A DNA stretch of 64,000 nucleotides from Strix aluco (taxonomy: Eukaryota; Chordata; Aves; Strigiformes; Strigidae), in the NCBI RefSeq assembly GCF_031877795.1, contig NC_133931.1, positions 19,475,764-19,539,763 of the forward strand. Reading direction: 5' to 3'. Positions 38,940-51,000 of the stretch are shown here, piece after piece (position 1 is the stretch's first letter; every line of letters starts with the position of its first letter). The notes under the pieces are model-generated. The model was given only the letters and a program-made list of their open reading frames with translations, did no database searches and had not been told where the DNA came from. Both the position numbers and the translations under genes were made by a program.

Positions 38940-41900
38940 CTGAAACACAAATAAGAAGCAAGAAGTAAAAAAGACAAAATGGAAAATATGCTAATATCAG
39001 CCTTTTACAACAGCTACTTCTATTCTTTCTTTGTTCTTGAAGTTAATACCTACAGTAACTGAAGCTACTTGATTTTCATATAGCACATCTATATTTTTCC
39101 CATTTAGAATCGACTGAAATTGAAGTCTATTGAGAATACTGCGGTTATTGGTAGATTTTTGCTTAGCCATAGTCAAGAAAAGTTTGAGGGGAAGGATTGC
39201 TCAACAGTAAACAGGATATAATCACCAGAAACTAGTTTGATTATCCTACCTTTTTTCTTCACAAATTTAAGCAAAAAAAAAAACCAAAACATCTCAGCTA
39301 TGACCTCAGAGCAAGGGTCTTCAGCAGGTTATTTTCAAGGCCTGTTTTTATTTAAGACTTAATGATTTTTCTCCCACTAACACCAAAGCCTATCAGAGAG
39401 GCCAAAAAGAACTATATAAAGAAGACTGCAGTATTTCCTTAAGAGATTCCATTTTTCTGTACCTGTATGCTACGTCCTTTCTTCTTCCCACTTCCCATTA
39501 CACTAGTACTGTTAGTTCTGATTTTCCATCTTAAAAAGAACTGAAATTTTACAACATGTCTGCTGTGTACCCCAAGTTTTCTTGGGATCATTAAGTCAAT
39601 TATAAAGATGAATACAGACTCATGACTAAATAATGTAACCTGCAAACGTAGTCTGCACACACAGAGCTCATTACAGATTTTGAACGGCTGTTACACAATA
39701 CAAATTCACATTTAATTTCTAGTTAATATCAAGCTATTAACATTTTTCCTTGAACCCCACATAGGCAAGTTCATAACGTTGCTTGCAAAATATCAATGAA
39801 ATACAGATAGGTATGTTTATTGATGTACCACCACACCCATGTTTGCATTTTCTTACCTCTGCCTTTGGGAGTGATTTCTGCCACCAAATCATCAACAGTA
39901 ACATGCTCTAATCCTTTTTCTTTAATGACATCTGGGGAAGACCAAGACCGATATTTTAAGTCTTTTAATCCATTCATTAGAAAACAAAACCTGTGCCAAT
40001 GATTAAGAGACAAAACCTGCATGCATAGGTCATCAGAGAATATGAAGTACCATGTGACCTAAATGTAGGTTATTAACTCAGTACCTACTGCACTGTACAG
40101 TACATTTAGTCTCTCATTCATACCATAAGCTTAAGGATTGGAACTTGTCACTACTGATGCATCTTGATCAGCTTGTATATTAAAGTCAAACGTTCCAAAG
40201 TTCAAGCTTATCTGAACATTACCAGATGTGCATATTACTAGAGTGTTGCAGCAGTTCACAAGTTGGTCCTCTTATCTCTTCAAACACATTGTTTACATAA
40301 TAGTGAGAAAGAGATGCAATTGGAAAAAGACTTTGGAACACACAAGGGAGAGCACAGAGACAGTAAATACTACTCTTCCTAACTGGTTTAAACATCTCTC
40401 TATATATCTCAGCAAAGTAAAAAAGCATATCTGAAAGACAGATATACACCTACAGCAAAATAAAAGCTATGATTAAGATACACTGTATGATTAATACATA
40501 CCAGTATTTAAACAATTGTCTATTTAGAGTGTCTTGAAGATTACTGAAAATGCAGAAGTCAATGCTGAGAAGAAACCTCAATTCAGTAGCATAAACCTAA
40601 AATATTTTGTCTAAACATGAATGTTTTTAACCGTATGTCAGTATGTAGGATTGACTGTCTCCAGGACATATGTTTTCTGAACTGATATCACATGAATTAT
40701 TTGTAAACTGTTCTCCTTGGCTGAATTCCCTGTAGGAGTTAATCCTGGATTGCTCAATTATTGGCACTAATCCACAATGGCAAGAGGCTCTAGAACAAGC
40801 TACCAAAAAAAGTCACTCCCACCCCAACAAAACAACAACAAAAACCCCCAAAGCCCCCAAAATCCCTCTCTGTCCTTTCTTTTGGAGGTTATTAGGTCCT
40901 TAACAGGGACAAATGAACTTCTATTTGCATTCTCAGCAGCTGCAGTTACATTTCAAGCACTAACGTAAATCAAATAATTCTACATAGCTTTGCTATAGCA
41001 GAGTATAAAGTGTATAGTTGAGAAGGCAGATAAACATCCCTTTCGCTATCTGTACTACTGAAATGGGTAATCTCTGGCAGCAGCATCAGGCAGACAACTG
41101 CAAGCAGGCATCATTTCAGCCTTCTCTGCACATCCACCTATGAAAACAATTTAACACACTCAGCCCTACAAAAAGAAAAACTTTGTAATGGAGTATTGAG
41201 TTGCCAGGCACAATAGACCAAATCAGAATTAAAGCAAAGGCTCAAGGGGTTTGTTATTTGCTGTAAAGAAATTTCATCATGTGTTAATATTCCTAGATGC
41301 TTATATATATGTATTTAACGATATGTAATTTAACATATGTAATTTAACAAAATGTAATTTAACAATAACAGTTATATACAGTCAGTAAATTGCAGTAATG
41401 CTAAATACTTAACTCAAAACTAAAGATTTCGGTATTTAGATGTTCATCTGCTTGTTTTCTCTCATCTAAGTGAATGATCTTATTTTCAAGAACCATATTC
41501 AGAAAGTACAAATGCACTTCTTTATCTCCTATATGCGGACAACAAAGTTATCTTAAGTTTCTAAGTTGTGTACCGCTGTATATGCTCCATTTTCCTTTAT
41601 CTTGGTTTTTATTCTCCTGTGGTAAGGAAGCCATCTCTCTCGAAACAAAAAGCTTTATCATAATGAGTATTTAGGGAATCAATTCCAGTATTTTTCTCAG
41701 AAGCTTATTAAGGTTCAGATCAGAGAAGTTTCAAGATTTTTTTGCCAAGATGACAAGATGCTTTCTTGCACATAAAACCAATTGCCTGGGGTACTTTCCT
41801 CTTGTCCAAGTCTCATTTAAATTGACTGTTAGGCAGTAAAGCCTTCATCTGAGACTTTTATTTGACCAGAACCTCAGTTGCTTACAAAGGATATTAGTTA

Positions 41901-43914
41901 TTTGACCACTGTTACCTTTGCAATGTGCCTTCAACTGATCCTTCCAGCCGCATTCAATTAATTTGGCTCTCAGCAACTCCTTAAGGCTGTTAAGACAATA
42001 TACAAACTAGTTAGGAAAACATTCCTGAGAGCGCAAATATGCTTCAGTGTAGAAGTTAAGCCTACAATTACTACTCATAGCAGAACTCCCAGACCAGCAG
42101 CAGAAATGGCTGAACAGCATGTGAATCCTAACCTGAATGGGTACCGATTTCAGTTTACCATGTTAGACTATGAGGAGTTGGTGGCTCAGAAGCTAATTCA
42201 CAGTATTTCTTCAGGCAGCATTGATGCTGCAGCCACAGAAAAGAGGTAGAAGCCCTTGAATCACTTGAACTGCCCAAGTCTACTCTGTTAGCAAATGTAT
42301 GGTAACTTTCAAATTAAAATATTTCACCTGAAACCAGGCCTTAAAAATAAATAAACCCTTCCCCCCTCCTTTCTGAAAGGAGAACTCTGTGCTATACTGT
42401 CTTCAACTGCAGGTTTCTCTCCCCAGTTACACTTTACAGCATGTTGGGTGAACATGAAGGGACCGTATATCTTATCTTCCTAAGTGTGGTTAGCAATTAT
42501 AAGCAACAAAGATTCAAGCATTACATGGAGAAGACACACAACAATCTGCCGCAATGATACATCTACTTCATGTATCAAAAGAAAATACTGAAAGCTAGCT
42601 AAGAAAGTGAAAATTAGTATTGCAAAACAGAAGAAGGGAAAATTAAAGTAAGATATGATAAAATAAGCTTTAGTATCTTTATCCTATCAGCTAGCAAGCC
42701 TACTTACCTTGTACCATCCTAAATAACTCTAGCAAAATTCGTTTTTATGAATGAAAGGACTGCAGCAAGAGGGTGAACTGTGTAGGTCTAATCTCTTTTA
42801 CCCAGTGAATTGTGAAGAGGGCAGATGAACTGATAACAAAGAGCAGAGTAACAATATAGGTGACATTCACTGATTCTGTATATTTCTTAGTTCAAGAAAT
42901 CTGAGCTCTCTGTCTCTGATTATAGTACAGCTCTGATAAAGCTTGTTTATAATACAACTTTTGGCATCCTGTCAAAACTCTTCTTACTCTTAAATTAGAA
43001 TAAAATAGGTCCCAATACCATTTCAAGAAATTGCTTGGTCTGCTGAAGCTCTGCATCTCCAAGGGGATTGTCACAACCAGGAAAGAAGTACAGCACAGAC
43101 ACCATGTCAGTCTACAAAATGTTACACTAGGTACAGGGCTGTGTGATGACCTAGGAAGAAGACTCCTTGTACAGGCCTTGAAAAATGAAGGAAATAGAGC
43201 TTTTGGTGCATGGTGAAACAAATACAGGGAAATGACGAGGAGGAGAATGTCATAAACACACTAGTGATACATAAAAACAAAGCAAATAGAACAGACTGAA
43301 GAGACAACAGAAGGCCAAAAACTAGCTGCCACACTACATTGCGTAATGTACTTGTTTGCCTTTATTGGGATCTCTACAATGACTTGCACAAGTGCTGTTC
43401 TATGTGTTCCATTGTATATTTCTTTCCCTAACAGCAGGAGAGAGAAGCACAAGAAAAACGTAAAAGCAAAAAAAGAAAGTTTTGTCTCATCCTCTTTATC
43501 AGGAAATATGATTTAACTGTGACAAATTGCATTTAAGGGCAATTTTTATATGAACCAAGAGCCTTCCAACTCAAAATACTGGAATAAAAACAACCTTTAC
43601 AGTTCATAAGCCAACCACCCATCCTTTATTTTCCCAGCTTCTCAAGTGTAAAACTAAAATAACTGTTCAAAAGGCAAAAATAAGGTTTTTTTTTTAAATA
43701 TATAGCTTTGTGTGAATCACAAGACTTTCACATGCAGGGATTTGAACAAATCAGAGTTAAATTTACTTAATCTTTACTTCTAGATACAGTTCAAGTTTGA
43801 TAACATTTAAAGCCTCTTACTGGCAAGGAGCAGGAAGCCTACTTACCGTTCTCGCTCTCCTGTTTCTATTAGCTTTTGGTTAATGGTTGCTCTCATCTGG
43901 GCATCTTTATTCAT
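38863..43914 (-). CDS. ENY2: ENY2, SAGA deubiquitinase-module / TREX-2 subunit (complete coding part)
   Basis: ENY2 (yeast Sus1) is a small helical nuclear protein shared by the SAGA histone H2B deubiquitinating module and the TREX-2 mRNA export complex. The coding exons in transcript order are 43914-43847, 41986-41916, 39931-39857 and 38939-38863. All have GT/AG ends and matching phases. They give 96 residues, from [20 protein letters not shown] to [12 protein letters not shown], nearly identical to human. The human long form has five extra residues (MVVSK) before this Met. Here, reading upstream of the ATG in the same exon meets an in-frame stop if the TGTGTAG acceptor is used, so the internal Met is taken as the start. 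The gene is divergent from NUDCD1 across one CpG island. Confidence 0.97.
39857..39931 (-). CDS. ENY2: ENY2 third coding exon
   Basis: The acceptor is TTCCCCAG. It encodes (D)[20 protein letters not shown] and on to PKGR plus one base, with donor AGAG|GTAAGA. The first residue is Asp where human has Glu. Confidence 0.95.
39932..41915 (-). other. ENY2 intron between second and third coding exons
   Basis: AT-rich. It holds a short tandem repeat at 41307-41363 and an A/C-rich low-complexity stretch near 40.82-40.87 kb. No nested gene was recognised. Confidence 0.75.
41307..41363. repeat. Four-copy tandem repeat, 14-15-bp unit
   Basis: Units of the form ATATGTAATTTAAC repeat four times with few changes. 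The two central copies are identical. It is a small AT-rich minisatellite within an ENY2 intron. Confidence 0.85.
41916..41986 (-). CDS. ENY2: ENY2 second coding exon
   Basis: The acceptor is CTTAACAG. It encodes [20 protein letters not shown] and on to HCK, then G of an aspartate codon. The donor is AAAG|GTAACA. Confidence 0.95.
41987..43846 (-). other. ENY2 intron after the start-codon exon
   Basis: AT-rich intron of 1.9 kb. Open frames near 42.9-43.3 kb have no family resemblance and no splice-consistent extension. Nothing else was seen. Confidence 0.7.
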
Positions 43915-43940
43915 TTTGGAAACCAAGGTTTTTCACAAAC
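43847..43940 (-). CDS. ENY2: ENY2 exon with start codon (coding 43847-43914)
   Basis: The acceptor CTCTGTGTAG ends at 43941. ATG is at 43914-43912 in context CCAAAATGA. It encodes [20 protein letters not shown] and on to RE plus CG of an arginine codon, with donor AACG|GTAAGT. Confidence 0.9.
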
Positions 43941-44059
43941 CTACACAGAGCAGAAGAGAGTTTTCACAACTACTGGTGTCACTGACACGACAAAAAGAAG
44001 TCACTTGCAGGGAATTACACGCAGTGCCACGTCCATTTATTTCCACATCGCGGCAGCCC

Positions 44060-45020
44060 GTGACCGGAGCGCCAGTGTGTGACCAGCTCAGGGGACGAGG
44101 GTGTCACAGAGCACCGGAACGCCATGCACCCGGCGGCACCGGCAGGCCACTGGGCCGCTTGCCCGGGCGCGGCTCCCCCCGCCAGCGCGGCCTCCCCGCA
44201 GCCCGGCCCTCCCGCCCGGCGCCTCGCCCGCCCCCCCCAGCGCCCCCCCGCCGCGGCCGCAGCGAGGAGGTGGGCGCGGGAAAAGGCGCCGGCAGGCCCA
44301 GGCCCGGTCCCAGCGCGCTCCCGCCTCACCCCGCCGCGGCGCCGCCAGTCCCCGGCGGCAGGAGGCGGAGCCGCCTCCCGGACGCCCCACCCGCCGCTGC
44401 CCCGCTCCCGCGGGTGCCGCCGGGAGAGGTAGTCTGGGGAGGTGCTGACAGCGCGGTGGCGGCGCCTGGCAGGCCCCGGGCTGCCCTCGGGCCTGCACTA
44501 CCGCTCCCAGCGTGCCCCGCCGCTGCGGCCCGGCCCGGCCCGGCCCGGTCCGTGGTGCTCCGCGGCGGCTCCGCGCGTCGCCCGAGGGGCCGCCGAGCTG
44601 CCGCCCCTTCCCGAAGTTGTCCCCGGAGCCGCGGCATGGCGGGCGCCGCTCACTGCTCCCTGCAGGCCAAGCGCCTGCTCTTGGACCCCAAGTTCGAGGG
44701 CTACAAGCTGTCCCTGGAGCCGCTGGCCTGCTACCAGCTGGGGCTCGACGCGGGTGAGGAGCGGGGCTGGGTCCGGCGGCCTGCGCGGCGCGGGAAGGGG
44801 GAGGTGGGCCCGCTGGGCCTCCCCGTGGCCCTGCGGCCCGGCCGGCCCCTCGGGCAGCGGGGGAGGGTACCGGGTCTGTCCGCCTTTCCCTGCGTCCTCT
44901 TGCGGTGCTCCCCGGCCCGGCCCAGCGGCCCTCGGTCTAAGCGCGCCCTGAGCTGGGGGAAGCCCGGCCGCCTTACCGGGAGGCCCGCGCGCTTGCCCCT
45001 GTCGGGAACGGCGGGTGTTT
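44060..45020. promoter_or_regulatory. Bidirectional CpG-island promoter of ENY2 (-) and NUDCD1 (+)
   Basis: About 960 bp, extremely GC- and CpG-rich, lies between the ENY2 start-codon exon and intron 1 of NUDCD1. The two genes diverge from it, the same head-to-head arrangement as in human. A possible ENY2 non-coding exon 1 ends at 44330 (GGCGGG|GTGAGG on the - strand). The shared transcription starts probably lie between there and about 44.6 kb. The frame containing the NUDCD1 ATG is open far upstream, which is expected in such GC-rich sequence. Confidence 0.85.
44636..44753 (+). CDS. NUDCD1: NUDCD1 exon 1, coding part
   Basis: ATG in context GCGGCATGGC. It encodes 39 residues ending QLGLDA plus one base, with donor GACGCGG|GTGAGG. 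It sits in the CpG island, and its 5' UTR extends upstream to an undetermined start. Confidence 0.95.
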
Positions 45021-48000
45021 GAGAGACTCAGCGTTTCGTCTCGATTTTTCTCGTTATAATTGGCTGAAGTGTTGTTATTGCTGCCGCCCCCCCCCCCCCC
45101 CCCCCCCCCAGCCTTTTGTGGCTTCATGGTGGAGCAAGGTCGCTGACTCTTCTCAAATCACAAATCACTGCCTTACAGCTGTCTGCCCCTGTGAGTTTAA
45201 ACTTAGTTTCTAAATGGGTAAGAAAACCTGTGTGCTGGATCTGGTCTGGCTTGTGCACACGTGGTGAGGCCAGATGACCAGCTGAGGTAGTTCAAAGCAG
45301 TAGTATGTATGAGCATGATGGAGAACACGCAATTTAGAGAAATATATATGGAGTTAGTATCTTCTACTTTAGCAAATTAGCGATTTTTCTTCCTTACTCT
45401 GCCCACAATTCAGATCTTCAGGCTATGCATTCCACGCTCTGCTTTTTCTGCAAAGTGTTAACATTTGAGGTGTGGGCCCGCTAATGGGTTAATTCACTGA
45501 GAAGAACGCTAGCACAAAGTCATGTTGGGTATGTGCTTACAACCTCAGCCATGCCCCCTGAAATCTCTCAGCATTCTATCTTTTTGATTTGTGCAATTTA
45601 GGTCTTTTGTAAGGTGGATGAATTAGTTTCCTTTTTTTATAAAGCTGGAACAGTTATACGCAATTTGGGTTGACTGGTGAATGGAGTTAAATCCGGTTGG
45701 TGGCCGGTCACCAGTGGTGTCCCCCAGGGCTCGGTTTTGGGGCCACTCCTGTTTAACATCTTTATTGATGACCTAGACGAAGGGATTGAGTGCACCCTCA
45801 GTAAGTTTGCAGATGACACCAAATTGGGTGGGAGTGTTGATCTGCTCGAGGGTAGGGAGGCTCTGCAGAGAGATCTGGACAGGCTGGAGCCATGGGCTAA
45901 GGCCAGCTGGAGGAGTTTCAATAAGGCCAAATGGCGGGTGCTGCACTTGGGCCACAACAACCCCCAGCAGCGCTACAGGCTTGGGGAGGAGTGGCTGGAG
46001 AGCTGCCAGTCAGAGAGGGACCTGGGGGTGTTGATTGACAGCTGGTTGAACATGAGCCAGCAGTGTGCCCAGGTGGCCAAGAAGGCCAGTGGTATCCTGG
46101 CTTGCATCAGAAATAGTGTGGCCAGCAGGGACAGGGAAGGGATCTTACCCCTGTACTAGGCACTGGTGAGGCCGCACCTCGATTCCTGTGTTCAGTTTTG
46201 GGCCCCTCACTACAAAAAGGACATTGAATTACTCAAGCATGACCAAAGAAGGGCAACGAAGCTGGTGAAGGGTCTGGAACACATGTCTTACGAGGAGTGG
46301 CTGAGGGAACTGGGGTTGTTTAGTCTGGAGAAGAGGAGGCTGAGGGGAGACCTCATCACCCTCTACACCTACCTGAAAGGAGGTTGCAGAAAGCTGGGGA
46401 TGAGTCTCTTTAACCAAGTAACAAGTGATAGGACAAGAGGTAATGGCCTCAAGTTGCGCCAGGGAAGGTTTAGGCTGGATATTAGGAAGTATTTCTTTAC
46501 AGAACAGGTTGTTAGGTGTTGGAATGGGCTGCCCAGGGAGGTGGTGGAGTCCCCATCCCTGGAGGTGTTCAAGGGGCGGGTTGACATAGCGCTGAGGGAT
46601 ATGGTGTAGTTGGGAACTTTTAGTGTTAGGTTAATGGTTGGACTGTATGATCTTCAAGGTCTTTTCCAACCTAGACGATTCTTTGATTCTGTGACTGATC
46701 TCTCCCTCATAATTTACTAAAGAATATACCTGTCTACAGAGTTACCTGTTATATGTTTAGTTTTGAGTTTAATACGTTGTATTAGCAGAGGGTCAGAAGG
46801 GCGTGTTTGCCATGGAGAATTGTCACCAGTAAGATGGAAGTTGTATGTGAATTGTTTATTGAAGGACGAGTGAATGAGATTAAGGTGATACTGTATGTGT
46901 ATCTATGATAGGACTGTAAAATTTAATGAGAGTAACATTTTTGTTATGTATTTTGTCATTTTTACTGTAAGATTGATTTAAGTGTCACCTTTCAAAAGAC
47001 AGTCCAAATGTGAGTGTATGTGTGTTAGAAGCGTACTACAGCTGTGTCAAAGATGGCAACAGTTCGCATAGAGTGGGTAGTCTCTCAGTTTGTCCTTTGT
47101 TTGATCTTCTGCTTATGGTCAAGCAAGCTATGTGGTTCTTGGATAGTCAATTGTGCACCTGTTCGAAATAGATGAGGATTACAGATTTTCATTAAAATGT
47201 TTGAATGATGGAGTTGCTAATGGAGAGACGGATCTAGTCAGTTCTTGTCCATTCAGATATTCTACATAATAGTTACAGTAACTTGTGTGACAGAAGATTG
47301 GTTTGTGTGTGACAGAAGATTGATATGTGTGCCTGTGTTCTTTTCATTTTCCACTTCCCAAAGCACAAAGACCCTGACTCCAGTCTAACTTACTTGACTG
47401 TCCTACAAAATCATTAAGACCAAGTCACTTATTCCATTCCATGTGTGTGTTTGTATATATATAGATCAGTCCACTGAAGAGTGGAAAGCTTTTTTGTTAT
47501 TGTTGTTTTTTAAAACTAGTAACCTGAAATATAAACCAAACCAGGCCCTATATCCATCTTCTAGATGTTTTATGTTCCATATTTCAGCCTGTTCTCAGGC
47601 CATACAGCTGGCTCTGCTTGCTGGCTTTCTTCTGCTTACTTCAAGGCAGTTTCCTCACAGTACAGAGATGTTCTGTACCTGAACTTTGTATTTCCTGGTG
47701 TCAGTGGTCTACATACGCGTTAGACTGAGGGCATCCTTCTGTAACGTAACTTTTATGTTGCGCAGGAATAATGGGTTGAGTTGTAGAGACTGTGGATGGT
47801 GTGTAGGCTGTGGCTTTTTCAAATTACTGTATGGGTGAAGAAATTAATACTGTTTGAGAAGGCCAAGGACTTACTTCTGCTTTCTAGCACATTGGTGAGC
47901 AGATTAAAAGTCTCAGGAATGTGATGAAGAAGTCAGTAGTTTGTGGGTTATTAAATTAATATTTGTCACTGAGTGAAGAGTTTGATTTTATTTCCTCAAA

Positions 48001-51000
48001 GTTGGAGTGAGTAAAGTACAATGGCTTAAAAGAGGGTCAAATGTTTAGGAACACTGTCAGCATGACTAATTTCTGATTTTGTTCACAACTGTGTGCAAAA
48101 ATGTGGTAGTAGAATCTGGAAGATTAATGTAAAAAGACTGTTGAATTTTTTGTTTGTTTTCCAGGAAACTATTTCAGGAGTGCTTGTCTCAAATGACCTG
48201 GGATTTGGACTTCTGCCTGTGTGGCAACCCAAATTTCATGGCAGTAAGATGAACACGTGAGGTTTAGAGTACCTGGAATAAGTGACAATAAATACAAATA
48301 GCTGCTCATTCTTAAGTAGAACTGAGTTAACTCAGCTGTAGTTGAAGTATTTATGAAGTGTTATTACAAACTTGTGTATTAAGCATTAATCTTCTTTGTC
48401 AATATTTTCATCTATGTTTTTATAATTATCTATTTTTATGAATTTCACTGCTAGCTATAAAATAAAATGACCAAAAAAAAGTGACACATGGAATTGACGC
48501 AGGCTACTACTGGAGCAGGTACCGCAGCACGCGGTATTGTGGGGCAACTTGTGGTGGTGTCATGCTCATGTGGACTATAATGAGTTTAATTTTCTCACTG
48601 TTGTGTAAAACTTAGTATTCAGTTCTGATTTGCCTTTAACTGTCAAATTGTGGTTGCCAGGAATTTGCTGTGGTCAGATGTGCAGCTGAAGCAGAAAAAA
48701 TTTAAAACATTTATTTAATTATTTATTTATTAGATCTGTGGTAGAGGGGAATTTTCTAGTGAATTTCTTAAATATATGGTCACAGTGAAGAAGAATGGTG
48801 AAATTTTGATATCTCATATTTCCATTTAAATACTCTGATTTGTATGTTCTTGTATTTCTTCCTTACTCTTACCCATTCTGTCCTAGTTAATCTAAACTTT
48901 CACAGTCATTCTCTTTTCACATTTCTCATCCTGGTAACATGTTTCGACTACTAACGAGTCCCATACTATTATACCTTTAATTCCCAACTCTTCATCCTAA
49001 ATTTTGTCTATTTTTCTCCTTATTTTCCTTAGTTTATTCTCATAACTTATTTTCAAATTCTTCCTTTGCTTTGAACTTTGTAATGCCTTTCTTTTAGATC
49101 ACTGAACCTTTGGGAGAGAGCAAAGAGCGTCTCATTTACTGCCACCTCTCCTGCCCTGATGTGATCTCAGCAGAGCCCAACGCAGTGATTGTGGGGCAAA
49201 TCCTTGTCTCCAACAAGGAGCATGTCTAAGATGCACAACATTTTTAAAGGAATGAGAACCGTGTTCTTGACTTTCACTGGTCAGATGTAACTTCATTCCT
49301 TTTTCCAGAGGCTTAGAATTTATTTAAATGTGGATATCTCTCATGCCTTTCCTCTGTATCTTGTCTATTTGGCAGAACCATTATACATATGCTGTAGCGT
49401 ATGCTTTTTGATACAGTAACAGCTGAAAGGCATAGTAATCATTCACTCAAACATGGAGCTCCTTTTGCAAGTCAGGAGAATATGCAGAGGGTGCATTCCT
49501 TTGACCGTGTGAATTTATGGGTTTTTTATCACTTTTTTTGAAAAATGGTGTTAATAAATGACTGCCCTATTTGCAGCGTGTTTAGACTGGAAAGTCTGTA
49601 CTTCAGTGAAAAGTAGTTGCCCATTCACTGTACTTTAGTGAAAAGTAGCTGCCCATTAGTAATGCTACATGGAAAACATGTATTTGTGTCTTTTTATGGA
49701 CCCAAAGGCACTGATATGTTTCAAACATTTATAGAGATTTCCATTTGCATTTTCCATTTCCATTTGAAAAATTAAATGTAGAAAAAAGTCTTTAATGTAT
49801 GGAAAATACTAAAAAACTGTGAGCCACTTCCAGACATTTTAGTCTGGAGAAGAGGAGGCTGCGGGGAGATCTCATCGCCCTCCACAACTACCTGAAAGGA
49901 GGTTGCAGAGAGCTGGGGATGAGCCTCTTTAACCAAGTAACAAGTGATAGGACAAGAGGGAATGGCCTCAAGTTGCACCAGGGAAGGTTTAGACTGGATA
50001 TTAGGAAGTGTTTCTTTACAGAATGGGTTGTTAGGCGTTGGAATGGGCTGCCCAGGGAGGTGGTGGAGTCCCCATCCCTGGAAGTGTTTAGGAGTCAGGT
50101 TGACATAGCGCTGAGGGATATGGTGTAGTTGGGATCTGTCAGTGTTAGGTTAATGGATGGTCTGGATGATCTTCAAGGTCTTTTCCAACCTAGATGATTC
50201 TGTGTTTTACAGCTGTAGTTCATAAATCTAGGTTTAAGTCTCAGGCACATGTGTATCTGTTCTTGTGTTGTCCTTTAATTTCTTGAGAAAGAAAATGTTA
50301 ATAAGGAGGCAAGTTCTGCCTTGGAACTGTTGTTAAAATGGTTCTTGCAGCTGGCACAAGTCAGCTTATAAATCAAGGCATTGTGTAATGATACTTTCAC
50401 AAATGCCTTGCTAGTTTTTGGATCTCATTCAAATTATTTGTTCAATTTAGTGCATGATAGATGCCATTTACTTTTCACACCTGTGTAAGTAATTTGATCA
50501 GGCAGAAAAATACTTCATTGCATGGTATCTGTCTGCCTGTGCTTGTTTTCAGCAAGCTATGTGTTTACTGAACAGTAAATTTTTGTGTTTAGTCTACTAA
50601 CACATTGCAGTAAAATAAACAAACCTTGTACTTTTACTCAAGGACTGCAGTGAGATGATGCTGCCATTAACAGTAAAAACATGTTTGTTAGATAGATTTG
50701 TTAGGATAGAGGATCTTTGAATGCTCATACTAGAAAATAAATTAATGTGATCTCTTCTACTAGTAGATAAATGTGTATGAAGTACTAAACTGTGTCCACT
50801 GGGTGGCATTGCAAAACAAAGTATGACATACAAGCATGTAACATTCAATGCCCCCAAATAATATGTTGATATAATTATTTTACATATTTTCTGGTATTGT
50901 AAAGTTGTTTTTATGTATTCAGTAAAACATCTAAAAAGGGGGAGTGGGGGTGGGGAGCATCTCTCACCCTTTATCCTCTACTTTTTTTTCCCCCAGTTCA

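Noticed and set aside
43883-45127. Long open frames on both strands around the ENY2/NUDCD1 island, including 379 and 209 codons
   Set aside because: GC-driven. Only the part from the ATG at 44636 to 44753 matches NUDCD1; the remainder has no homology.
48461-48480. AATAAA followed by an A-run at 48461-48480 as a processed pseudogene tail
   Set aside because: The sequence upstream has splice sites rather than a spliced-out cDNA structure, and no flanking duplication was found.
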